A stretch of 64,000 nt of DNA, from positions 2,976,001-3,040,000 of the forward strand of contig NZ_CP109592.1 of assembly GCF_036250675.1 (NCBI RefSeq), read 5' to 3'. The stretch comes from Streptomyces sp. NBC_01689 (GTDB lineage Bacteria > Actinomycetota > Actinomycetes > Streptomycetales > Streptomycetaceae). Of the stretch, positions 8,191-19,964 are shown one piece after another (the first letter of the stretch is position 1; each line of letters begins with the position of its first letter). Position numbers and translations under genes: made by a program. Below the pieces are notes generated by a model. That model was given only the letters and a program-made list of their open reading frames with translations, had not been told where the DNA came from and ran no database searches.

Positions 8191-9132
8191 TCAGCCGTCG
8201 CCCGGCAGTTCCGTGACCCGTTCCAGGAGGATCGACTCCCAGGCGCGCAGGAGCTGGTTCCGCAGGGGCGCCAGGGGCCGGCCGGCCTGGGCCGCCAGCC
8301 GGTCGGCGAGCCGGATCACCGTGTCGCAGCGGGCCAGCCACAGACCGCGCAGACAGGGGCGGGCGCCATATCCGGCGAGGGTCGCGGCGCGTACGGCGGC
8401 GGGCGCGCCGACTGCCGCGGCGAGCCCCGCGATGTCCTCGGCCGGGTCACCGAGCACCGCGTGGGTCCAGCCGAGAACGCCCCGCACCCTGCCGTCCGCG
8501 CTCACCACCAGGTGGTCGCCCCTCAGCCCGTGGTGCACGAGGACGGCGCCCGCGGCCGGGGCGGCGAGCCGGCCGGCGGCGTCCCGGGTGAGCTGGGCGA
8601 GGTTCCCGGCGTCGAACTCGTCCTCGGCGGCCAGGCGCCCGACGGCGCGCTCGGCGGCCGCCCGCAGCTCTTCCAGGGAACGCGGCTCGGCCCGGGGCAC
8701 ACCGAGCGACTCCGCCTGCCGGACCGACACCTCGCGCAGCCCGGTGAGCAGCCCGGCCAGGTCGGCCTCCCCGACGGCCGAGACGTCCCGTGCCTCGCCG
8801 GAACGCCCGGGCACCCTGGTGTCCAGGGTGTAGGCCAGTCCGACCGCCCAGTCCCCGTGCGCGACGCTCCGCGGCACGGCGACCCCGACCAGAGGGCGGA
8901 CCAGGTCGCGCACCCTCAGCTCCCGGCGGGCGCGCGTCGCGGCCTCGCGGTCCCGGGTGAGCCGCAGCACATGCCGGCCGCCGACCCACCAGGTGGTGTG
9001 TCCGCCGCTCTCCGCGACGGGCCGCACCTCGGGGCCGGCGTCGTCCGGCCCGCTTCCGGCGATGAGCGGACGGACCAGCCGGCGGACCGTTTCGACGGTC
9101 GGTGCGGGTGCCGGCTCGGGTGCCCGGGGCAT
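8191..9132 (-). CDS. Aminoglycoside phosphotransferase-fold protein lacking catalytic aspartates
   Basis: A 313-aa protein with the APH/choline-kinase fold: an N-lobe (HTTWWVGGRHVLRLTRD, then RRELRVRDL) and a C-lobe catalytic loop. Active relatives read HGDL(K/R)G(E/D)H and VLDWSDA. Here the loop reads HHGLRGDH, putting Gly202 where the catalytic Asp belongs, and VLGWTHAVLGDPAEDI, putting Gly221 in place of the metal-binding Asp. Both changes are clear GGN codons in otherwise intact sequence, so this looks like a pseudokinase, not a broken gene. It follows the M24 peptidase by 29 bases on the same strand and is probably co-transcribed. ATG 9132 is the first start after that gap. Confidence 0.82.
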   Translation of the reverse strand: MPRAPEPAPAPTVETVRRLVRPLIAGSGPDDAGPEVRPVAESGGHTTWWVGGRHVLRLTRDREAATRARRELRVRDLVRPLVGVAVPRSVAHGDWAVGLAYTLDTRVPGRSGEARDVSAVGEADLAGLLTGLREVSVRQAESLGVPRAEPRSLEELRAAAERAVGRLAAEDEFDAGNLAQLTRDAAGRLAAPAAGAVLVHHGLRGDHLVVSADGRVRGVLGWTHAVLGDPAEDIAGLAAAVGAPAAVRAATLAGYGARPCLRGLWLARCDTVIRLADRLAAQAGRPLAPLRNQLLRAWESILLERVTELPGDG

Positions 9133-9161
9133 GGTCGCGCCGTGCCGCTCCCGGTGGCCGG

Positions 9162-10277
9162 TCAGTCGACGATCGCCATCTCGCGGGACGTGGTGTTGAG
9201 GCGCCATCCGCCCTCCTCGGTCACCGTCACGATGTCCTCGATCCGCACCCCGAAGCGGCCGGGCAGGTAGATGCCGGGCTCCACCGAGAAGCACATCCCG
9301 GGTACGAGGGGCTGCTCCTCGCCCTCGATCATGTAGGGCGGTTCGTGCGTGGTGACGCCGATGCCGTGCCCGGTGCGGTGGATGAAGCGGTCCCCGTACC
9401 CCGCCTCGGCGACGACCGCGCGGGCCGCCCGGTCGACGTCCTGGCAGGCGGCTCCCGGCCGGACCGCCGCGACACCCGCCTCCTGGGCCGCACGCACCAC
9501 GTCGTGGACCTCGCGCTCCTCCGCGTCCGGTTCGCCGACGTGGACCGTGCGGGAGGTGTCGGAGCCGTAGCCGTGCTTGAGACCGCCGAAGTCGAGGACG
9601 ACCATGTCGCCGCGCTCGATGACACGCCCGCTCGCCTCGTGGTGCGGATTGGCGCCGTTGGATCCCGAGGCGACGATCGTGAAGTCGACCTGGGAGTGCC
9701 CGAACTGCCGGAGCAGATCGGCGATGTCGGCCGCCACGTCGCTCTCCCGGCGTCCGCCGAAGGGGACCTTCCGGATCTCCTCGTACGTCGCGTCGGCGGC
9801 CTCTCCCGCGGCCGCCAGGCGTTCCAGTTCCGCCACGTCCTTGACGGCGCGGAGCATCGGCAGCGCTTCGGTGAGGGCGACGTAGCGGGAGTCCGGGAGG
9901 CGCTTCTGGAGGCCGAGCAGGTGCAGTGCCCAGCCGTTGTCGCTGACGCCGAAGCGGCCGTCGGCGTCGACGAGGGACGCGGTGGCCTCGTACGGGTCCT
10001 TGCCGTCGGTCCAGTCGCGGAGGGCGAGCGTGGGCGCGGCGGCCGCCGCGTCCGGGGCCTCCAGGGTGGGCACCACCAGCACGGGGTCCTGGCCCGCCCG
10101 CAGGACCAGCAGGGTGAGCCGCTCGGTCTCCACCGGCCGGTAGCCGGTCAGCCACACCAGGTCGGGCCCCGGCGCCACCAGCAGACCGGCGAGTCCGGCC
10201 TCCGTGGCGGCCTCGGCGGCGCGCCGCATCCGGGCCTCGTAGTCACCGGCGGTGAAAGGTGTGGGCGTGCCGGTCAT
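9162..10277 (-). CDS. M24-family metallopeptidase (Xaa-Pro aminopeptidase type)
   Basis: A 371-aa pita-bread peptidase. The N-terminal creatinase-like domain (about 1-140) is followed by the M24 domain with metal-binding elements VVLDFGG, HRTGHGIGVTTHEPP, FSVEPGIY and RIEDIV. It is predicted to remove N-terminal residues next to proline from cytosolic peptides. The ATG at 10277 is chosen because GGAGG lies 5 bases before it; the frame is open further upstream but without a ribosome site. It probably forms an operon with the APH-fold gene that follows. Confidence 0.88.
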   Translation of the reverse strand: MTGTPTPFTAGDYEARMRRAAEAATEAGLAGLLVAPGPDLVWLTGYRPVETERLTLLVLRAGQDPVLVVPTLEAPDAAAAAPTLALRDWTDGKDPYEATASLVDADGRFGVSDNGWALHLLGLQKRLPDSRYVALTEALPMLRAVKDVAELERLAAAGEAADATYEEIRKVPFGGRRESDVAADIADLLRQFGHSQVDFTIVASGSNGANPHHEASGRVIERGDMVVLDFGGLKHGYGSDTSRTVHVGEPDAEEREVHDVVRAAQEAGVAAVRPGAACQDVDRAARAVVAEAGYGDRFIHRTGHGIGVTTHEPPYMIEGEEQPLVPGMCFSVEPGIYLPGRFGVRIEDIVTVTEEGGWRLNTTSREMAIVD

Positions 10278-10498
10278 CCATGCCTCCGCGTGTCCGCGTT
10301 CCCCAGGGGCCACGGGCAGCATCCTGCCCCTCCGACGCGGTGCCCGCGAGCCGCTCGCGACGGTCCCGGAGCCGGTCCGGGGGTCCTGGGGACGATCGTA
10401 TGCCTCCGCACCGCCCGGATCCCACGGTTCGCGACCGCGCCCGACGCCCTGCCGGCCGGCCCGGGCCGGGCAGCCGGTGCGGAGGGCCGCCGCCCTCG

Positions 10499-11158
10499 TC
10501 AGGTCACGAGTCCCGGGACGGCGGTCAGCCGCTGCCGGCCGCCGTCGGCGTGGCGCACGGCGAGCGTCACCGCGTGGCCCGGGTCCGCCGCGGCGACGGC
10601 CCGCGCCAGGTCGGCGGCCGAGCCGAGGCGGGTGCCGCCGAGGGCGTCGAGCACGTCGCCGCGGACCAGACCGGCCGTGCGGCCCGGGCCGGGGTCGTGG
10701 ACAGCCGTGATCAGCGCGCCCGCGCCCCCGGGCGCGTCGACGGCCTCGACCCCGAGGGCCGCCCTGGTCCCCGTCCCGGTGCCGCCGCGCGAGGACGCGG
10801 ACGGGGACGACCCGCTCGCATCCTCCGCCCCCGGCGCCGGGCCCTGCCGTCCCCCGTGCGCCTGCTTCCCCTCCTGCCCCCGCGCCCTGTCCGGCCCCCG
10901 TCCATCCCCGGCTTCACCGGCCGCCCTCTGCAGCGCCGCCATCCTGCTCATACCGATCACGGTGGCACCGACGGTGCCGAGCCCCACCCCCGACAGGACG
11001 AGGACGGTCCCGACTAGGAGACCGAACAGCAGGGACATCAGCCGCCTGCCGCGACGGCGCACGGCGTGCGGGCGCCTGGCGGCGGGCGCCGGACGGCTGT
11101 CGCCGCCGCCAGGCTCCTGACCGGGCATCGGCTTGGGACGCAACGCGGTCTGTTCCAT
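10499..11158 (-). CDS. Membrane-anchored PDZ-domain protein
   Basis: A 219-aa protein with a basic N-terminal tail (RRPHAVRRRGRR), one transmembrane helix at about residues 41-64 (LLFGLLVGTVLVLSGVG), a low-complexity linker, and a C-terminal PDZ domain at about 130-215 (ALGVEAVDAPGGAGALITAV, RGDVLDALGG). There is no trypsin-like protease domain, unlike HtrA/DegP, so it is a stand-alone PDZ scaffold or regulator facing the outside of the membrane. The ATG is preceded by GGAGGCGATTC. Targets unknown. Confidence 0.82.
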   Translation of the reverse strand: MEQTALRPKPMPGQEPGGGDSRPAPAARRPHAVRRRGRRLMSLLFGLLVGTVLVLSGVGLGTVGATVIGMSRMAALQRAAGEAGDGRGPDRARGQEGKQAHGGRQGPAPGAEDASGSSPSASSRGGTGTGTRAALGVEAVDAPGGAGALITAVHDPGPGRTAGLVRGDVLDALGGTRLGSAADLARAVAAADPGHAVTLAVRHADGGRQRLTAVPGLVT

Positions 11159-11356
11159 GAATCGCCTCCGGCAGCTGCTCTACGGACCGCCCCCGGCTGT
11201 TGCTCTACCCCGCGCGCCGTCGCGGGACGATTCACGAACGAGTGAGACTGACACCCGCGTTCGCATCGCACCCCCGTCCGCCGGCCTCCGCCGCCGCGCG
11301 TGCTGGACGGGCGGGACCGCACCCGTCCACCGCGGAAGCCCCCCGACGGTGAGGCC

Positions 11357-11378
11357 GCGCCCCCACCGGTGGGGGCGC
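11357..11378 (-). terminator. 22-base perfect palindrome between geoA and the PDZ gene
   Basis: gcgcccccaccggtgggggc plus gc reads identically on both strands and can fold as a 9-bp GC stem with a 4-base loop about 100 bases after the geoA stop. The sequence ggtgaggccgc is repeated on both sides of it (near 11348 and 11390). A rho-independent-type terminator for geoA is the simplest reading; an operator site is the alternative. Confidence 0.5.
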
Positions 11379-11476
11379 ACCCGCCCACCGGTGAGGCCGC
11401 ACCCGACCGAGGCCCCGGAGCCCGTGCTCCCTCGGCCCCGTCCGGACCCCGGCCCCGGCCACCCCGGAGGAACCGT

Positions 11477-14167
<2,691 letters not shown>

Positions 14168-15004
14168 ATGACCTCCTTCGTGCTCCCCCATGAAGTGCAC
14201 GGCGACGGCGCCCACAAGGTGATCGCCGTGCACGGCTGGTTCGCCGACCGGTCCGCGTACGCGTCCGTGCTGCCCGACCTCGACCGCGCCGCGTTCCAGT
14301 ACGCGCTGGTCGACCTGAGGGGTTACGGGGAGGCACGGGACGTCGCGGGCTCGTACACGACCTCCGAGGCGGCGGCCGACGTCGTCGGGCTCGCGGACCG
14401 GTTGGGGTGGTCCCGGTTCTCGGTGATCGGCCACTCGATGGGGGGCGCCGTCGCCCAGCGCCTGCTGGCCCTCGTCCCGGACCGGCTGCGCCGGCTGGTC
14501 GGGGTCTCGCCGGTACCCGCGTCGGGGCTGCCCCTGCCGGAGGACCAGTGGGAGCTGTTCGCGGACGCGGCGCACCGGCCGGAGAACCGGCGGACCATCA
14601 TGGACCTCACGACCGGCGGCCGGCTGCCCGCGGCCTGGCTGGACCGGATGGTGACGCGGTCGCTGGCGCTCAGCGACCCGAAGGCGTTCCGCGCCTATCT
14701 GGACTCGTGGGCCGGCGCGGACTTCCACGCCGAGGTCGAGGGCGCCCGGGTGCCCGCGCTGGCCGTGACGGGCGCGCTGGACCCCGCGCTGTCGGCCGCC
14801 CTGATGCGGGAGACCTGGATGCGCTGGTACCCGGACGCCGAACTCCACGAACTGGCGCGGACCGGGCACTACGCGATGGACGAGAGCCCGCTCGACCTGA
14901 TCCGCGTGGTGGAGTCCTTCCTCGGCGCGGCGGAGGACGGCGGAACGGCGGGGGCCGGAGGCGCGGTGCCGGTCGCCGCGGCCGGCGGCGGGAGCGCGGC
15001 GTGA
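14168..15004 (+). CDS. Alpha/beta hydrolase
   Basis: A 278-aa cytosolic hydrolase with the nucleophile elbow GHSMGG (Ser90), acid in GALDPAL (Asp205) and base in TGHYAMDE (His234), so the catalytic triad is complete. An oxyanion-loop-like VHGWFADRS starts near residue 20. The ATG at 14168 follows a long non-coding lead-in and begins the conserved fold. Its stop overlaps the P450 start by 4 bases (GTGA), so the two are translationally coupled and probably act on the same metabolite. Substrate unknown; an ester or lactone is plausible. Confidence 0.85.
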   Translation: MTSFVLPHEVHGDGAHKVIAVHGWFADRSAYASVLPDLDRAAFQYALVDLRGYGEARDVAGSYTTSEAAADVVGLADRLGWSRFSVIGHSMGGAVAQRLLALVPDRLRRLVGVSPVPASGLPLPEDQWELFADAAHRPENRRTIMDLTTGGRLPAAWLDRMVTRSLALSDPKAFRAYLDSWAGADFHAEVEGARVPALAVTGALDPALSAALMRETWMRWYPDAELHELARTGHYAMDESPLDLIRVVESFLGAAEDGGTAGAGGAVPVAAAGGGSAA

Positions 15005-16266
15005 GCCTGCGGGAGACCGTGCCGCCCGTCCCCGACGTCTTCGACCCCCGCCGGTACGCCGACGGGATTCCGTACGCCGCCTACCGCACGCTGCGCGACC
15101 ACCACCCGGTGGCCTGGCAGGACGAACCCGAGGTGCTCGGCTGGCCCGCCGGAACGGGGTTCTGGGCGGTGACCCGGCACGCGGACGTGGTGCGGGTGCT
15201 CAAGGACCCGGTGACGTACTCCTCGTGGCTCGGCGCCACCCAGATCCGCGATCCCGCCCCGGACGACCTGCCGTTCATCCGGCGGATGATGCTCAATCAG
15301 GACCCGCCGGACCACGGCCGGCTGAGGCGTACGGTCAGCCGCGCCTTCACCCCCCGCCGGATCGAGCACTTCACGTCGGTGGTGCGCGGACGGGCCCGCG
15401 CCCTGATCGAGGGCGCGGTGCGCGAGGCCCGCGCGGGGGACGGACGCTGCGACCTCGTCGCCTCCGTGACCGACGACTACGCGCTGCTCAACCTCGCTGA
15501 CCTGCTGGGCGTACCGGAGGAGGACCGGGGGCTGCTGCTGCACTGGACGCGCAGGGTGATCGGCTACCAGGACCCCGACGAGGCGGGCGAGCCCGTCCAC
15601 GACGCACACGGCAGACCCGTCGATCCGCGTTCCCCGTCCAGGTTGGGGGACATGTTCGCGTACGCGCACCGGCTGGCGCTCCACAAGCGGGCCGTCCCGG
15701 GCGACGACGTGCTGACCGCGCTCGCGGGCGACCCCGAACTCGCCCCGGCGGAGCTGGAGATGTTCTTCTTCCTGCTGACGGTCGCGGGCAACGACACCGT
15801 GCGCAGCGCCGCGCCGGGCGGTCTGCTGACACTGGCGCGGAACCCGGACACGTACGCCGCCCTGCGCTCGGGAAGGGTCGGACTCGACACCGCCGTCGAG
15901 GAGTTGCTGCGTCTGTACCCGCCCGTCCTCAGTTTCCGCCGTACGGCGGCCGTCGACACCGAACTGGCGGGGCGGCGCATCCGCGCGGGCGACAAGGTGG
16001 TCGTCTTCCACGCCTCGGCCAACCACGACGAGCGTGTCTTCGCGGACCCGCACCGGGTCGACCTGACCCGCTCCCCCAACCCCCACGTCTCCTTCGGCGA
16101 CGGGCCGCACGTCTGCCTCGGCGCGCACTTCGCGCGGCTGCAACTGCGGGTGCTCTACGAGGAGATGCTGCGCGCCGTGCCGTCGCCGACCCCGGCCGGA
16201 GCCCCGCGCCGGCTCGTCTCGAACTTCATCAACGGACTCAAGTCCCTGCCGGTGCACCTGGGATGA
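15001..16266 (+). CDS. Cytochrome P450
   Basis: A 421-aa soluble bacterial P450. The I-helix oxygen-binding motif is VAGNDT (Ala262-Thr266), and the haem loop FGDGPHVCLG has the proximal ligand Cys372. Near the C terminus, SNFINGLKSLPV resembles CYP124/CYP125-type enzymes that oxidise terminal methyls of isoprenoids or sterols; this is family inference from a short stretch. The GTG start overlaps the upstream hydrolase. No ferredoxin gene is adjacent, so redox partners must be encoded elsewhere. Proximity to geoA raises, but does not show, a link to terpenoid metabolism. Confidence 0.92.
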   Translation: MSLRETVPPVPDVFDPRRYADGIPYAAYRTLRDHHPVAWQDEPEVLGWPAGTGFWAVTRHADVVRVLKDPVTYSSWLGATQIRDPAPDDLPFIRRMMLNQDPPDHGRLRRTVSRAFTPRRIEHFTSVVRGRARALIEGAVREARAGDGRCDLVASVTDDYALLNLADLLGVPEEDRGLLLHWTRRVIGYQDPDEAGEPVHDAHGRPVDPRSPSRLGDMFAYAHRLALHKRAVPGDDVLTALAGDPELAPAELEMFFFLLTVAGNDTVRSAAPGGLLTLARNPDTYAALRSGRVGLDTAVEELLRLYPPVLSFRRTAAVDTELAGRRIRAGDKVVVFHASANHDERVFADPHRVDLTRSPNPHVSFGDGPHVCLGAHFARLQLRVLYEEMLRAVPSPTPAGAPRRLVSNFINGLKSLPVHLG

Positions 16267-16276
16267 GCCCGCGGTC

Positions 16277-17470
16277 TCAGCGCCGCACCTGGATCAGCGC
16301 GTGGGTCCCGCCGGTACGCCAGCTGCCGCGCCCGGCGGCGTCGAGCGCGGCCTCGGTGCGGGGGTCGAGGCCCACGACGACATCGGACTTGAGGGTGCGC
16401 AGGGCCGCGACCGGGCCGGGGAAGCAGGCGGTCGTCCGCGCGAACGGGGTGGTGGCCGGATAGTGCCGGTCGCCCACGAGGCGGCGGTAGTTCAGGTCGC
16501 CCTTCATGAGGGTGACGTCGGCCTCGGCGAACTCCCGGCGCAGATCGCCGGGCATGTCGGCCCAGGGCAGCGGGGCGCAGGAGAACGGGTGGGCGCGGAC
16601 CGTGAGACGGCCGTCGGTCATCGCCGACCAGAGGCGGTGGCCCGACGCCCCGGCCTTCCCGGGCGCGGCCTTCAGGCGGCGCAGGGCGTCGAGCACGTCG
16701 GCGGTCGTGGCGTCCGAGACGAAGTACGGGTACGGCTTCACGTGCAGGACGGCCCGCTCGACGCGCCGACCGCGCAGGAGGTGGTCGATGAGCAGCAGAT
16801 CGGGAACGAGTTCCCGGCCGGAGTTGTCCGCGACCACGCAGAGAGTGCCGCCCGCGAACAGGGAGCGCAGCATCTCCCCGTCGTTCACGACCAGTTGGGA
16901 GTCGGTGGCCGCCCCGTCGTCCCCGGCGCCGAGCCGGAAACCGAGGTCCGCGCGGTTGCCCCACAGCGAACCCAGCAGCAGCGCCTCCTCCTGTTCCGCG
17001 GCGGGCCGGCCGGCGAGCTCGTCCAGTGCGGCGAGTTCCGCGTCGGCCTCGGGAGTGTCGAGTTCGGCGAGCTTGAACGGCCGGAAGGGGTCCACGCCCT
17101 GCCAGGGGCCGGGGCCGAAGTAGCCGACGGCGTCGAGGAGCCGGCGGTAGAAGTAGCTCTCGGACCAGAGGAAGGGCAGGTCGAGCCAGGGCCGGCCGTA
17201 GTACTCGGGGCCGCCCCACTCCTCCCACCGCTGCCGGTCCCGGGCTTCGGGGCCGAGCGGTTCGACGACTCCCCCGGCGGAGCTCTTCAGCAGCGCGTCG
17301 AGCGCGCGCTGCCGCTCGGGGCCGTACGGGAAGGCGTCCCGCACCTTCCGGATCAGCGCCGGGTGCCGTTCGGTCAGCACGCTCCACGGGAACGAGCCCG
17401 GTACGTCACCGAGGATCACGGGCGCGTCGGCGGGGGTGAGGGGTGCGGTGGCATCGGTGGGGTCGGACAT
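16277..17470 (-). CDS. DUF89/ARMT1-like damage-control phosphatase family protein
   Basis: A 397-aa protein with the DUF89 pattern. CVVADNSGRELVPDLLLIDHLL holds the metal-binding Asp-Asn pair, preceded by NDGEMLRSLF. Later it has VTLMKGDLNYRRLVGDRHY and RTLKSDVVVGLD. Family members are metal-dependent phosphatases acting on phosphometabolites, some described as protein-glutamate methyltransferases. The N-terminal helical part contains RQRWEEWGGPEYYGRPWLD. ATG 17470 is chosen as the first start ahead of the fold; further upstream the frame is only compositional. It is convergent with the P450 gene, 10 bases apart. Confidence 0.82.
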   Translation of the reverse strand: MSDPTDATAPLTPADAPVILGDVPGSFPWSVLTERHPALIRKVRDAFPYGPERQRALDALLKSSAGGVVEPLGPEARDRQRWEEWGGPEYYGRPWLDLPFLWSESYFYRRLLDAVGYFGPGPWQGVDPFRPFKLAELDTPEADAELAALDELAGRPAAEQEEALLLGSLWGNRADLGFRLGAGDDGAATDSQLVVNDGEMLRSLFAGGTLCVVADNSGRELVPDLLLIDHLLRGRRVERAVLHVKPYPYFVSDATTADVLDALRRLKAAPGKAGASGHRLWSAMTDGRLTVRAHPFSCAPLPWADMPGDLRREFAEADVTLMKGDLNYRRLVGDRHYPATTPFARTTACFPGPVAALRTLKSDVVVGLDPRTEAALDAAGRGSWRTGGTHALIQVRR

Positions 17471-17683
17471 GCGGCTCACCGTACCGGCCGCGTCCGCGGT
17501 ACCGGCCGAGCCGCGAGGGCACGTCGGCGCCCCGGCGTCCCGGATCTGAACACACCGCCGCGCGTCCCCGTACTCCACCGTGCAGCGCGCCCCCGCGGCC
17601 GTCACGCCGTCCGGCGCTGTGGCCGGCGCCGTGAGACGCGGTACGGCCGTACCCGCATCCCAGCCGTCGAGGAGACCCACCGG

Positions 17684-18625
17684 ATGACCGCAACCCGCAC
17701 CGCCACCGCGGCCGCTGTCGCCGCGGCGGCCCCGCTGCTCCTGCTGACGTGGGCCGCGGGACCGGCCCAGGCGCACGGAGCGCCCACGGATCCGGTCAGC
17801 CGGGTGGTGGCCTGCTCCCCCGAGGGCGGCGCCGACAACCGCACCGCGGCCTGCAGGGCCGCGATCGCGGCGAACGGCGCGCCCTTCACCGCGTGGGACA
17901 ACCTCCGGGTCGCCGGGGTCGGCGGCAGGGACCGGCAGGTGATCCCCGACGGGAAGCTGTGCAGCGGGAACCTGCCCGCCTACAAGGGGCTCGACCTCGC
18001 CCGCGCCGACTGGCCCTCGACCCGGCTGAGGCCGGGCGCGTCCTTCACCCTCTCCTACAGCTCGACGATCCCGCACACCGGGACCTTCAAGCTGTATCTG
18101 AGCAAGCCGGGTTACGACCCGTCCAAGCCCCTGACCTGGTCCGACCTGCCGACGAAGCCGTTCGCCACGGCCACCGACCCGGCGCTGGTGAACGGCGCGT
18201 ACCGGATCAGGGCCACCCTGCCGTCCGACCGTACGGGCCGTCAGATGCTGTACACGATCTGGCAGAACACGAGCACGGCGGACACGTACTACTCGTGCTC
18301 GGACGTGGTCTTCCCGGCCGCCGCCCGTGGCGCGGGCGGCGGCGGCCGGACGGCACCGACCAAGGCACCGGCGGCGCGGACGACCGCGCCCGCCCGCGCG
18401 GCCGCGAAGGCCACGCCGACGAAGTCCGCGGCCGCGCCGTCACCGACGCCGTCCGCGGTGGCCACCCCCTCCGCCTCGCGGGCGTCCGCGCCCGACGACC
18501 TCGCCCCCGCCGCCGACAGCTCGTCCGGGGGCAGCGGTTCGCTCCCGCTCGTCGCGGGGGCGGGGGGAGCCGCGGCGCTGCTGCTCACCGTCGGCGTCGC
18601 GTTCACGCTGCGGCGCCGACGGTGA
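17684..18625 (+). CDS. AA10 lytic polysaccharide monooxygenase, membrane-anchored
   Basis: A 313-aa secreted copper enzyme. The signal peptide (1-30, ends AQA) leaves His31 as mature N terminus (HGAPTDPVSR), the first arm of the histidine brace; the second is His131 in STIPHTGTF. The catalytic domain spans about 31-215 and contains four Cys. It oxidatively cleaves chitin or cellulose; which one cannot be told by eye. There is no carbohydrate-binding module. Instead an Ala/Thr/Pro/Ser linker (about 215-285) leads to a hydrophobic helix and RRRR tail (LPLVAGAGGAAALLLTVG), so the enzyme should stay on the cell membrane, which is unusual for this family. ATG follows GAGGAG. Confidence 0.9.
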   Translation: MTATRTATAAAVAAAAPLLLLTWAAGPAQAHGAPTDPVSRVVACSPEGGADNRTAACRAAIAANGAPFTAWDNLRVAGVGGRDRQVIPDGKLCSGNLPAYKGLDLARADWPSTRLRPGASFTLSYSSTIPHTGTFKLYLSKPGYDPSKPLTWSDLPTKPFATATDPALVNGAYRIRATLPSDRTGRQMLYTIWQNTSTADTYYSCSDVVFPAAARGAGGGGRTAPTKAPAARTTAPARAAAKATPTKSAAAPSPTPSAVATPSASRASAPDDLAPAADSSSGGSGSLPLVAGAGGAAALLLTVGVAFTLRRRR

Positions 18626-18659
18626 CGTGCGGCCCGGTGAAGTACGGTCCGGTGGCCGG

Positions 18660-19352
<693 letters not shown>

Positions 19353-19672
19353 TCAGGAGAGAGGTGCGGTCCCGGTTCACCGGGGGGGCATGGTCCTGGC
19401 CGTCCCGGTGGGCCGGAGCCGGCGGCCGCTGCCGGTCCGTGACGTCTTCTCCGTACGCGACGGACCGGCAGCGGCGACGGGCTGCCCGGCACGGCCCCGA
19501 GAGAGGAAGGCGGCCGTGTCGGTGCCGTGGAGGGGGTGACGACGGTGACGAGGATGCGCACGGGTCGTTCGGAGGTGTCACGCACGCCCCGCCACAGGGG
19601 GCGGGGTCCGGGAGGGTGACATGCGCCGTGCAGATGGACCCGGCGCCACGGATCCATCGGGAACAAGGCTGA

Positions 19673-19702
19673 GTTGTAGACCTGATGGACTGTCAACGTC
19701 AA
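19673..19702 (-). promoter_or_regulatory. Candidate promoter for the 18660-19310 gene
   Basis: Minus strand TTGACG (19702-19697), 18-base spacer, TACAAC (19678-19673). A second TTGACA lies inside the spacer. Predicted leader is about 350 bases. Confidence 0.45.
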
Positions 19703-19794
19703 TACGCCGTAGGGAAGTTGGTGGTCAGCGGGCTGCCCGTGCGATGCCGTGCACACAGATGCCACACAATCGACATCCGCTTGCCACAAGTCCC

Positions 19795-19824
19795 TTGACC
19801 CGCGAATGTAACCCCCGGTAACTT
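19795..19824 (+). promoter_or_regulatory. Candidate promoter for the DUF6230-DUF6114 operon
   Basis: TTGACC at 19795-19800, 18-base spacer, TAACTT at 19819-19824. Two gtaac copies flank and overlap the -10, which could be an operator. Confidence 0.5.
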
Positions 19825-19964
19825 CCAGGAAGGCTACTGCTGCGTAACGAGAAAGCCCTTGCGATCGCCGGGAGTCGCGAGGAGGCGTGCGCCGCAGCCC
19901 TGTCCGCGCCAGGACACGTGCCGCTCAAGCCGCACCTGCGTTGACTATGTCCAGGGAGCAGAAC

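Noticed and set aside
7469..8341. Long ORFs across the treZ-downstream repeats
   Set aside because: The 13-bp period and antisense equivalents indicate non-coding repeat DNA.
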